In this document: one piece after another, positions 20,267 through 26,563 of the stretch
Layout: every line of letters begins with the position of its first letter
Numbering within the stretch: the first letter of the stretch is position 1
Source of the DNA: Baffinella frigidus
Lineage: Eukaryota > Cryptophyceae > Cryptomonadales > Baffinellaceae
Assembly: GCA_026770585.1 (NCBI GenBank)
Contig: MU648078.1
Span: forward strand, 1-26,563
Reading direction: 5' to 3'
DNA: 26,563 nt
Program-made: the position numbers and the translations under genes
Notes under the pieces: model-generated
Seen by the model: only the letters and a program-made list of their open reading frames with translations
The model's database searches: none
What the model was told of the DNA's origin: nothing

Positions 20267-21595
20267 ATGGCACGCAAAGGGGTATCTTCAATGACCATTG
20301 CATGGAACGACTTCATGTCGGCTGCCAAGGAAGATTGTAGGATGTTTTCATTTACGACCTGCGCCAAGAAGACCGCCATCGCATGCAAGGTCGAGCAAGA
20401 CTGGCGTTCGTGGGTCGCCTCTGCAAAGCCTACCAAGGCAGTAGCGATGAAGAACGCCAAGACCCTGGCTACCTGGGTCGTCAATATGCAGGGGCCTCCT
20501 TCAATCCTCCTCATGTTGTTGTCCGAGTGGGAAGTCCCTGCGGATTTCACGATGCATGGAAACGCCACACTCCTCTTTCGGGCGATCGCCAAGAATGACC
20601 CTGGTAGCATTGACATCCTGCTAGACGGCCACGGGGATAACAAGGCTAGCCCGACGACGACTCGGCAGCTCTCGACACAAGAAGCATTCAAGAACCCTCT
20701 TCTCATGGCCATGCGGATGACTCCCAGTGTCCACTACGACGATGCCACTCATGCGGTTGTCGACCGAACCGGTTACGTGGTCAGAAAGTTGTTGCATGCC
20801 GGTGCCAACTTCATCGCTTCCGACCCCGAAGAAGAGGATCTCATCGGCCAACAGATCGTACAAGAACTCGCCGCGTGCGGCAACGTCGAGGTCGCCGAAA
20901 TGCTAATTGAAAACGCGGGTGTTGACATCTCCCGCATCGACTTCAACATGACGTACAACCGTATCTCGTACGCGACAAGGTTCGACGTCGCGCACCAGGC
21001 AAGTTGGCAGACCGTCGAGCAGGACGCAACGCCGCTTCTGTGTGTGCGGAAACATGCCACAACAATGCCAGACGGTACACACGCCGCTGCCTGCGAGCAC
21101 ATCTACACGGACGGTCCGTGTGTTGCGAAAAACTGCAACATGGGCTTGGTCAAGTTGCTTGTCGCCAACGGCGCCAACCCTCTCTCCGAAGGGATTCTAC
21201 ACCGCGAACAGTTCCCGGGTGGGACGGGTATCCACCTCGAGCTCTGTTACCACGCGACTACCGAGCTTGTCCTGGCCATGTACAAGCGCGCCTATGCCGC
21301 ACGGGTCTTCTGCTGCTGTGTTCTACAGCGGGCCATCGACAAAAAGAACAGCACGGGGGGTGTCAAGAAGGAAACTGGGGTTGCTACACGTAGGTCTGTT
21401 TCGTTTCCGCCGGAGGTACTTCAACTGATCATCAAGTTTGCGGGAATCGGAGAAACCGTCGTCTCCGATCCCAACACCCCGTGGGTCCCCTCGATGGCAC
21501 CGCGGTGCACTGGCACTCACCATCCCGTTTCAGACCCCTGGGCCAACGAGTATGTCCTCGTGGATGCACTTCTCGGGAAGAGAGAACTTGCGTAG
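20267..21595 (+). CDS. Ankyrin protein with F-box-like C-terminal motif, 442 aa
   Basis: ATG 20267. Residues 1-75 are a basic, Ala-rich helical start. Ankyrin-like units are visible near residues 99-121 (ATLLFRAIAKNDPGSIDILL), 170-185 (VVRKLLHAGANF), 203-218 and 291-306 (NMGLVKLLVANGANPL), with long inserts between them. Near the end SFPPEVLQLIIKFAG (379-393) resembles the F-box or PRANC start seen in poxvirus ankyrin proteins, which link bound targets to cullin-1 ubiquitin ligases. A Cys-rich FCCCV lies at 348-352. G+C-rich third positions match the nuclease and C2H2 genes. The TAG stop lies inside an 18-bp repeat. It is probably a substrate receptor acting on host proteins; the F-box call needs a profile test. 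Confidence 0.83.
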   Translation: MARKGVSSMTIAWNDFMSAAKEDCRMFSFTTCAKKTAIACKVEQDWRSWVASAKPTKAVAMKNAKTLATWVVNMQGPPSILLMLLSEWEVPADFTMHGNATLLFRAIAKNDPGSIDILLDGHGDNKASPTTTRQLSTQEAFKNPLLMAMRMTPSVHYDDATHAVVDRTGYVVRKLLHAGANFIASDPEEEDLIGQQIVQELAACGNVEVAEMLIENAGVDISRIDFNMTYNRISYATRFDVAHQASWQTVEQDATPLLCVRKHATTMPDGTHAAACEHIYTDGPCVAKNCNMGLVKLLVANGANPLSEGILHREQFPGGTGIHLELCYHATTELVLAMYKRAYAARVFCCCVLQRAIDKKNSTGGVKKETGVATRRSVSFPPEVLQLIIKFAGIGETVVSDPNTPWVPSMAPRCTGTHHPVSDPWANEYVLVDALLGKRELA

Positions 21596-21689
21596 TGGCG
21601 AGAACTTGCGTAGTGGTGGGAACTTGCGTATTGGTGAGAACTTGCGTAGTGGTTGGGGCTGGGGTAGTGGTGGGAACTTGTGTAGTGGT
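21582..21689 (+). repeat. 18-bp tandem repeat, 6 copies, spanning a stop codon
   Basis: The unit GAGAACTTGCGTAGTGGT (one copy degenerate) starts at 21582 and repeats to 21689. The TAG at 21593-21595 ends the ankyrin gene; because the unit is 18 bp, the same TAG recurs in frame in most copies, so array expansion does not lengthen the protein. Confidence 0.93.
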
Positions 21690-21729
21690 GGGGGTTGCAG
21701 AGGCACGGAAGCAGATGTTGAGCCGGTTC

Positions 21730-22023
21730 TTACAAAATCATTATTATTAGTGGACTCACCAGCACGACCGACACCAGCAACGACACCATCGCTCGTATGA
21801 ACGCTGTCGCTATTGTACCAATGCGCGACAACCTCATTGTCGTGCTACTGTCGCTGACGTACATGTCTTCGTTAAATATAACCTCGGTCGCAATAAACAC
21901 GGGTAGTACATACAACCCACTGCTGTACATACAAGTGGGGTGTATGTACAGCAGTAGGGTGTATGTACAGCAGTGGGGTGCATGTACAGCAGTGGGTGTG
22001 CCAGGTGCTCCGATGGGTGGCAT
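21730..22023 (-). CDS. Small membrane protein, 2 hydrophobic segments, 97 aa
   Basis: ATG 22023 is the first ATG of the frame; a GTG lies two codons upstream. The N-terminal half overlaps a 19-bp repeat and is Cys/Tyr/His/Pro rich, so a later start near MYSSGLYVLPV is possible. Two hydrophobic segments follow, about LYVLPVFIATEVIF and AFIRAMVSLLVSVVLVSPLIIMIL, the second reaching the C-terminus. It looks like a small membrane protein, but its first third may be chance coding of the repeat. No family recognised. Confidence 0.5.
   Translation of the reverse strand: MPPIGAPGTPTAVHAPHCCTYTLLLYIHPTCMYSSGLYVLPVFIATEVIFNEDMYVSDSSTTMRLSRIGTIATAFIRAMVSLLVSVVLVSPLIIMIL
21916..21994. repeat. 19-bp tandem repeat with an inverted copy
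   Basis: GGGTGTATGTACAGCAGTA repeats at 21938, 21957 and 21976. A 17-bp inverted copy, CCCACTGCTGTACATAC, lies at 21916-21932 and pairs perfectly with 21961-21977, so a long hairpin can form. Confidence 0.88.
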
Positions 22024-22055
22024 GTGCACATGTGTGAGAGGTGATTACATCTATT

Positions 22056-22062
22056 TATTAAA
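22056..22062 (+). promoter_or_regulatory. TATTAAA core promoter
   Basis: TATTAAAC lies 70 bp before ATG 22133, close to the spacing of TATTAAAG before the 9-TM gene at 10038. Confidence 0.4.
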
Positions 22063-22132
22063 CAATGGCAAAACTTCCAGCAATCCCATGTGTCTAAATT
22101 GGCTTCTCGTGTGATGTTTCGTGCTCGTACAC

Positions 22133-22324
22133 ATGGATTCGCACGCGCAGCCCCCGCACGCGCAGCCCCCGCACGCGCAGCCCCCGCACGCGCAGCCCCG
22201 AATGGGCACAGTGAAAATGCTAATATGTTGGAACATTGCCATCGCCATATGTGTGGTCGTACTTAAAAAACGACACATATTCTACACGGGAATCTACGGA
22301 GATTATACAACGAAGCCACTATAA
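22133..22324 (+). CDS. Small single-pass membrane protein with HAQPP repeats, 63 aa
   Basis: I chose ATG 22133; a GTG lies four codons earlier. After MDS come four HAQPP units coded by a 15-bp repeat (22142-22201), then one hydrophobic segment (about residues 28-47, MLICWNIAIAICVVVL), then KKRH and a short Tyr/Thr-rich tail. The basic residues after the segment suggest that the C-terminus is cytoplasmic and the repeats are outside or luminal. Repeat number can change in frame. It is short, but repeat, membrane segment and charge pattern fit a real gene. Confidence 0.6.
   Translation: MDSHAQPPHAQPPHAQPPHAQPRMGTVKMLICWNIAIAICVVVLKKRHIFYTGIYGDYTTKPL
22142..22201 (+). repeat. 15-bp in-frame repeat, 4 copies
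   Basis: The unit CACGCGCAGCCCCCG codes HAQPP. It repeats at 22142, 22157, 22172 and 22187, the last with one base changed. Confidence 0.95.
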
Positions 22325-22343
22325 TTACGCCACTACAACTAAG

Positions 22344-22441
22344 CCAACACACCTAATCCAACACACCCAAGCCAACACACCCAAGCCAACACACCTAAGC
22401 CAACACACCTAAGCCAACACACCTAAGCCAACACACCTAAG
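22344..22441 (+). repeat. 14-bp minisatellite, 7 copies
   Basis: The unit CCAACACACCTAAG repeats seven times with C/T and G/T variants. It starts 20 bp after the stop at 22324 and ends 26 bp before ATG 22467, filling the gap between two small genes. Confidence 0.95.
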
Positions 22442-22466
22442 CCATTCCCCCTGTGTCTACAGCAAC

Positions 22467-22712
22467 ATGCCCACACAAACAAATCTGTGCTCCATGCTGG
22501 TAGACATGAAACATGATATTAGTGTAAGCCGTAAGGATGTTCACATGGACAAGAACGATTTGTGTGATATTGTGGACACGCGTATCGCACAGATCATAAA
22601 ACAAATCATATCGGCTCCGTACTGTACGAACTTCTCCTTCGAAATCGACCAGCCCGCTGAGTTGGACACGTTTGACCGCGCAGCACTCTACCAGATGGAG
22701 AGTGACATGTGA
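22467..22712 (+). CDS. Unassigned small acidic protein, 81 aa
   Basis: ATG-started frame after the 14-bp array. The product is soluble and helical, Asp/Met rich, with a likely amphipathic helix (DTRIAQIIKQIISAPY, about residues 37-52) and an acidic end. No known motif. No TATA box is obvious. It could be a small regulatory or structural protein; chance coding is possible at this length. Confidence 0.5.
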   Translation: MPTQTNLCSMLVDMKHDISVSRKDVHMDKNDLCDIVDTRIAQIIKQIISAPYCTNFSFEIDQPAELDTFDRAALYQMESDM

Positions 22713-22744
22713 TGATAAAGTAACTGGTTTGTATACTATGGTAC

Positions 22745-22842
22745 CCCTTAAGGGCCCAACTGGTGATTAATCGCCCGTGGAAGCCCTAGGCAGGTCCTAG
22801 GACCCTACGATAGGGTGTATGGACCTACTGGTCACTTAAGGG
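22745..22842. promoter_or_regulatory. Intergenic cluster of palindromes
   Basis: CCCTTAAGGG (22745-22754), GGTCCTAGGACC (22793-22804) and CCCTA-CGA-TAGGG (22803-22815) are inverted repeats, and CTTAAGGG recurs near 22835. The flanks (CCCTTAAGGGCCCA on the left, CACTTAAGGGA on the right) are partly inverted copies of each other. The cluster lies between the stops of the convergent genes at 22712 and 22886, so a transcript-end or replication role is as likely as a promoter. Confidence 0.6.
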
Positions 22843-22885
22843 ATACGTATATTACATCCATATTCATATTCATATATGGAACACG

Positions 22886-24553
22886 TTAACGTATTTCGTG
22901 AACCGCCTTCCGTGACGACTCTTCATCTTGCATACATATTTCCGCAACTTTGTCGACCGCGTAGGTGTACTTAGTCTTAAAATTTCCGACAGCTATCAAC
23001 ACTTGATGGCTTAGGACCCCACAGAAATTTTTCCATATATGGGGCCAAATGTCCACGTTTTGGTATGACGCAATATAAAGCTGTAGGAACTTCAACCACG
23101 AGAGGTCTTTTGAGTCCGTGTATGAGAAATCCGTGAAACATTCCGCGCGGAATGCTATTAGTTCGGTGAATGGGGTGACATGAACTGTTAGTAAGTGTAA
23201 GAACTCGATGATCGCTGAAGCCTGTGGCTTGCATAGCCGGTTTGCCAACATATTCGACGCGATTTCAGAATCGTTTAGAAAGTGCTTTCGTATCGCATCG
23301 GATGGGTCTGCAAAGTTCATCTGTGCAACCAGTACATATCCCAAAAGCTTGCTCTTGTGTGAGATTGCGGGTGGTACACGCGCCCTCAGAGACCATCCTT
23401 GTAGGCTATCCTCTTGCATCTGCGACATTTGCGATGCAGCGTTCGTGTTTTGTGTTTGTTGTCCATGTGGTAGACCGTTGGAACCGATTGAATCTACACC
23501 ATCGCTATTTGTTTCAACTGTCGCACCTAGCGTGGTCTCATCTTGGAACGTCCCAACGCGGTATCGTAGACGTACACGTCCACTTGCATTGTGTTGTTTT
23601 GTATTCTCCCGCTGGGACCACTTTAGCATGCTTTCTTTTGTGTCCAGGAAGAAGATACACTTATCGTGGAAATCTGGTGCTATAATGAGGTTCTGCATGA
23701 ACCAGGTAAGATCATGTGAAAATTGTGCCTGGGTAAATCGAGTATCCGCAATCGAAGCGGTGAAGATATTTGCAGCTTCGTGTGCATTGGACGTTGCCGG
23801 CATTGTTTCAACAAGAAACGCTTTAATCGCGACAAGGCTGCTTATGTTCTTGATATTTGTCAGCAAGTACAGCTTCAGTGTGTCCGTTGTAGAGAGGTTA
23901 TCTACGCCAATCTGTTCCAGTGTGCCAAATACAAACTTGATGGTGGGTAGATCGTGTCCAAAGTCACTGTCGACCGTAAACAGATACTCTTGCACTTGCG
24001 CTTCTGTAAACGAAAGAATCTGCAGTATCTTCTGCCACTCCGAGTACTCTCCGTAAACATTCTCAACCCGTCGTTCAACTCGCAATAGTCCTTGTTGCGA
24101 TGCCTCGTAATTCAGTCCTTCGCAGATACTTGTCGTGTCCGCGAGTTTCAAACTGGATACGATGCTACGTTTGAAGCTGTTAATAACGTCCCGTGGCAAC
24201 ATGTTACTCGTTTGAGTGAATGTAAGGTATGCGTTTATGATTGAGTTGAAGTTTTGTTCCTCGACGAGCTTGGTTGATTGCATGAATAGAGAAGTGAGTT
24301 CTGCTGTTGCATTGAAGCCATCGTCCATGTAACGACTTTGTTCCTTGATTGCATCGACGTCTAGCTGTTGTGCAAATCGTTGACTTGCGTGTGATAAATG
24401 GCGACCTGTGTGTGTCTGTTCGGAACCACCCCGCACAAGTAGAGCGTGAGACCCTACACTTTGTATGTGGCCATTTTGAGAAACGGGGAAGTCAAATATT
24501 GTGTCATTCGTTCGAGTGGGTGGTGGTATTCCATTGGCTGTGATTTGTTCCAT
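22886..24553 (-). CDS. Large unassigned soluble protein, 555 aa
   Basis: I chose ATG 24553 (MEQITANG). An earlier ATG at 24592 lies only 12 bp beyond a minus-strand TATAAT and would probably precede the transcript start. Residues 1-60 are Pro/Thr/His rich. Residues 65-320 are mostly helical, with repeated hydrophobic helices (FNSIINAYLTFTQTSNML, TLKLYLLTNIKNISSLVAIKAF). A Gln/Asn-rich linker (about 355-385) separates a second helical domain containing SWLKFLQLYIASYQNVDIWPHIWKNF. No membrane segment, zinc site or enzymatic motif is visible. Two-domain helical build, size and lack of enzyme motifs would fit a virion structural protein, but this is inference. It is divergently transcribed from the gene at 24664. 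Confidence 0.8.
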   Translation of the reverse strand: MEQITANGIPPPTRTNDTIFDFPVSQNGHIQSVGSHALLVRGGSEQTHTGRHLSHASQRFAQQLDVDAIKEQSRYMDDGFNATAELTSLFMQSTKLVEEQNFNSIINAYLTFTQTSNMLPRDVINSFKRSIVSSLKLADTTSICEGLNYEASQQGLLRVERRVENVYGEYSEWQKILQILSFTEAQVQEYLFTVDSDFGHDLPTIKFVFGTLEQIGVDNLSTTDTLKLYLLTNIKNISSLVAIKAFLVETMPATSNAHEAANIFTASIADTRFTQAQFSHDLTWFMQNLIIAPDFHDKCIFFLDTKESMLKWSQRENTKQHNASGRVRLRYRVGTFQDETTLGATVETNSDGVDSIGSNGLPHGQQTQNTNAASQMSQMQEDSLQGWSLRARVPPAISHKSKLLGYVLVAQMNFADPSDAIRKHFLNDSEIASNMLANRLCKPQASAIIEFLHLLTVHVTPFTELIAFRAECFTDFSYTDSKDLSWLKFLQLYIASYQNVDIWPHIWKNFCGVLSHQVLIAVGNFKTKYTYAVDKVAEICMQDEESSRKAVHEIR

Positions 24554-24603
24554 CTGGGCTCCTCTGTTACTTGTAAGTTGTGTATATACCATGTATACCG
24601 TTG

Positions 24604-24640
24604 ATTATATTTGTTTATCATCCATGACATTGGTATATAG
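24604..24640. promoter_or_regulatory. Bidirectional promoter, TATAAT (minus) and TATATAG (plus)
   Basis: The two start codons are 110 bp apart. A minus-strand TATAAT (24609-24604) serves the 555-residue gene and a plus-strand TATATAG (24634-24640) the 126-residue gene. The plus box is only 23 bp before ATG 24664, so that leader is very short. Confidence 0.5.
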
Positions 24641-24663
24641 AGACAAATAACAACGGTATCCAA

Positions 24664-25044
24664 ATGCTCGCATCTGAACAACACGCTAGTGCTGCTTCTC
24701 TAGTGGACGAGGCTTCTATACTGTCCGCGATGTTTGCACAACCACTATTACACAGCAACCCGTCATCCCATATAAACCACAGTACCAGTACAGGTTCGAA
24801 CGTCCCCAGTACATATTCGAATGTCTCCAACAATACAGCACAGTGCAATGGTGACATATCCAACGTTGACGTTGGATATGCCAACGAGACATATCCAACA
24901 GACACGTCGAGGTTAATAGAAATATATCCCGGGGTACGTGATGCATACTCCACTTATAGTCACGAAACGGGTTGTCATACAGCGGTCCGCATCCCTGCCA
25001 TGCCAACAATGTGGAGTTGTGTAAAGAATGCCTTCACACGGTAG
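24664..25044 (+). CDS. Unassigned Ser/Asn/Thr-rich protein, 126 aa
   Basis: ATG 24664 follows a TATATAG box. The N-terminus is Ala/Ser rich with a short helix (LASEQHASAASLVDEASILSAMF). The middle is Ser/Asn/Thr low complexity with several NxS/T sites, and includes a DNA inverted repeat at 24855-24880. The end holds two spaced cysteines. No membrane segment. It may be a partly disordered structural or secreted protein. The multi-pass gene at 25107 follows 62 bp downstream. Confidence 0.6.
   Translation: MLASEQHASAASLVDEASILSAMFAQPLLHSNPSSHINHSTSTGSNVPSTYSNVSNNTAQCNGDISNVDVGYANETYPTDTSRLIEIYPGVRDAYSTYSHETGCHTAVRIPAMPTMWSCVKNAFTR
24855..24880. repeat. Perfect inverted repeat inside a coding region
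   Basis: CATATCCAACGT-TG-ACGTTGGATATG has 12-bp arms and a 2-bp centre. A third copy of CATATCCAAC lies at 24890-24899. Confidence 0.9.
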
Positions 25045-25106
25045 TCTTTGTAGAAAAGCGAGTGGTGTGAGGGTATCTATACTTCATCCGAACAAGGTCT
25101 GATAAA

Positions 25107-25757
25107 ATGATCCCAAATGTTCGATCGTATCTTCAATACACACGGCCTAGTCATGTAACTCTTAAGGTGATGCAGTGTGTGTTGTTTGTGTTCTTCAACC
25201 GCGCACAACGTGTCATGCGCAACGGGTCTGTCATAGTCAACAGTTTGGACTTGCGTGGTACTGCCATGTTGCCGCTGGGTGTCAGCGTGGCGTTGCATAT
25301 AGCATTACTGTGTCCAGGGCTCGTAATCCCTACTCGCCGTGGACGAGTTCCTGTCTTGTGTAGTCTGCTACATGTCATATTGGTGTATATGTTGGCAGCG
25401 CTGCTTGTCACGTTTGCACTGGATCGGTATACGACAACTGCAAGCTTCATCGCCGTTCTTCTCGCTTCTCACTTGTGTTTGGTTGTGCGTCCTCTTGACA
25501 ACGACCTAGTCCCTGCACAGATATTATCATATGGTCGTTTCATGGCCGTGGCGTCGTATGTAATACCTGTTGTCTCGTGGATACTACTTCCTGTGCTACG
25601 GGTACATGAACTTGAAGCAATCGCGCTACTCTACATACCGGATGCACTTTGTTTTGTGTTTGCCTATACAATTGAATTTGTTGCAATTTTGTTGAATGTG
25701 GCAACCGTCGCTGGGTGTTCTATATGTGGTATCGGGGCTGGTAGGAGTACGGATTAA
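25107..25757 (+). CDS. Multi-pass membrane protein, 5-6 TM, 216 aa
   Basis: ATG 25107. The first 50 residues are basic and amphipathic. Hydrophobic segments lie at about 55-75, 83-104, 110-128, 145-165 and 170-208 (possibly two). SYGRFMAVASYV (141-152) before a TM ending in ILLP, followed by a helix with AYTIEF, parallels SYSRTIVVSYV, VVP and AYNYE in the 464-residue protein at 10038. The two may share a membrane core. The C-terminus is Cys/Gly rich and short. A 29-bp direct repeat begins three bases after the stop. Family not recognised. Confidence 0.8.
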   Translation: MIPNVRSYLQYTRPSHVTLKVMQCVLFVFFNRAQRVMRNGSVIVNSLDLRGTAMLPLGVSVALHIALLCPGLVIPTRRGRVPVLCSLLHVILVYMLAALLVTFALDRYTTTASFIAVLLASHLCLVVRPLDNDLVPAQILSYGRFMAVASYVIPVVSWILLPVLRVHELEAIALLYIPDALCFVFAYTIEFVAILLNVATVAGCSICGIGAGRSTD

Positions 25758-25759
25758 AG

Positions 25760-25817
25760 ACATAGTGGTTCAATACACGCTACATTGTACATAGTGGTTC
25801 AATACACGCTACATTGA
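25760..25817 (+). repeat. 29-bp direct repeat after a stop codon
   Basis: ACATAGTGGTTCAATACACG plus CTACATTG(T/A) occurs at 25760 and 25789, directly after the TAA at 25755-25757. Confidence 0.92.
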
Positions 25818-25866
25818 AACACGAACACGTCTCTCTTGGGTTGGAGTAGTCACTTGGGGGATGCAC

Positions 25867-25872
25867 TTTATT
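25867..25872 (-). terminator. AATAAA polyadenylation signal
   Basis: Minus-strand AATAAA lies 103 nt after the stop of the Gln/Pro-rich gene at 25975. Confidence 0.5.
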
Positions 25873-25974
25873 ATACACTATATTATACATTATTTCCGGT
25901 GTTTGTCAAACGGTTGGAATTGGCGGTGTTGTCGGTCTTTGCGACGTGTTCGGCACTGGCGGGGTGTTCGGGGT

Positions 25975-26563
25975 TTACAGTCCGTTTATAACTTGCTGCT
26001 TCTGTCTCATATACGAGGGGTTGAATGGCGGTTGCGGCGGCATTGGTGGCGGCATTGGTGGCGGCATTGGTGGCGGCATTGGTGGCGCCGTTGGTGGCGG
26101 TAGCGACGGTGCCATTGGTATCGGTGTCAGTGGTAGCGGTAGCGACGGTACCCGCGATGGCGGCCGCGGTGGCGGCGGTGTCGGCGGTGGCGGTGGTATA
26201 GACTGTTGGTATTGCTGTGGCTTTGTCGATTGGTATGACAGCTGTTCCATCAGCTGTTGCTGATTGTCCATCATCTGTTGCTGCTTGTCCATCGCTTGCG
26301 GGTTTGAGGGGAACCCATACTGTTGGTTGTCCATCACTTGCGGTTTTGAGGGGAACCCATACTGCTGGTTGTCCATCGTCTGGTTGCGAGGGGCTTGCCC
26401 ATACTGCATCTGATGAACCTGCTGCCCTTGCATCCATTGGGGACCAGCTTGGTCATACTGTGCCTGTTGCTGGCCAGGTTGGTCATACTGTGCCTGTTGC
26501 TGGCCAGGTTGGCCATACTGTGTCTGTTGTTGGTCATACTGTGCCTGTTGCTGGCCAGGTTGG
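25975..26563 (-). CDS. Gln/Pro-rich repeat protein, 5' end beyond the window, at least 196 aa
   Basis: The minus-strand frame is open from the right window edge to TAA at 25975, so the start is missing. The visible N-terminal part is repeats of QPGQQQAQYDQ, coded by 33-bp units. A set of DNQQYGFPSxPQ repeats, a Gln/Met-rich segment and a long Pro-rich tract (PPPPPTPPPP, then PMPPP repeats coded by 12-bp units) follow, and the protein ends NPSYMRQKQQVINGL. It is low complexity throughout, with prion-like Gln/Tyr composition that may favour condensates or act as a scaffold. The other frames here are also open because of the repeats, but the Gln/Tyr/Pro frame alone runs unbroken to the window edge with ordered motifs. 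AATAAA follows. Confidence 0.72.
   Translation of the reverse strand, partial: QPGQQQAQYDQQQTQYGQPGQQQAQYDQPGQQQAQYDQAGPQWMQGQQVHQMQYGQAPRNQTMDNQQYGFPSKPQVMDNQQYGFPSNPQAMDKQQQMMDNQQQLMEQLSYQSTKPQQYQQSIPPPPPTPPPPRPPSRVPSLPLPLTPIPMAPSLPPPTAPPMPPPMPPPMPPPMPPQPPFNPSYMRQKQQVINGL

Noticed and set aside
25883-26437. A 184-codon Ala/Thr-rich minus-strand frame
   Set aside because: It is a second open frame through the same repeats as the Gln/Pro-rich protein. It does not run to the window edge and its composition is a repeat artefact.

Overview
The window looks like part of the genome of a large double-stranded DNA virus of a eukaryote, or an endogenised copy of one. About 27 mostly intron-less reading frames sit on both strands with short gaps. 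Several starts are preceded by TATA-type boxes (TATAAAAG, TATTAAAG, TATTTAAG), and several stops are followed by AATAAA. That punctuation suggests transcription by RNA polymerase II or a similar enzyme. The recognisable proteins are of kinds common in such viruses: a FEN1/XPG-like nuclease, ankyrin proteins, zinc-finger and RING-like proteins, and many multi-pass membrane proteins. No capsid, polymerase or packaging hallmark is recognisable here, so the virus group stays open.

Layout. 1-2540: an AT microsatellite, a dispersed intergenic repeat and three unassigned genes. 2540-4290: two minisatellites, a TRAF-type zinc-finger frame on the minus strand with no usable start, an 11-bp array, and a cluster of perfect inverted repeats. 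4295-6190: a 7-TM protein facing a small minus-strand gene. 6190-8400: tandem AACACGTGTT palindromes, then a FEN1-like nuclease interrupted by one in-frame TGA directly after its first catalytic Asp, then hairpin repeats. 8400-13000: a TALE-like homeodomain protein, a coiled-coil protein, a 9-TM protein and a cysteine-rich protein. 13155-15360: three unassigned genes and a 2-TM protein. 15828-18030: a C2H2 zinc-finger protein, a 7-TM protein and two facing tRNA-Lys(TTT) genes, one damaged. 18212-21690: a tandem TATA array, a RING/U-box-like protein, a short ankyrin protein and an ankyrin protein with an F-box-like tail. 21730-26563: small membrane proteins, a 555-residue minus-strand protein, a bidirectional promoter, a multi-pass protein and a Gln/Pro-rich protein cut by the window edge.

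Three signals run through the whole window. Intergenic palindromes built on CACGTG, often paired with an ACTAAA element, lie within about 260 bp of start codons. Almost every gene end has its own private minisatellite, and in several cases the stop codon lies inside the repeat. Putative regulators (homeodomain, C2H2, RING-like, TRAF-like, ankyrin/F-box) are interleaved with membrane proteins, which suggests a host-interaction accessory region. All functional names rest on motif reading by eye; no database search was possible.
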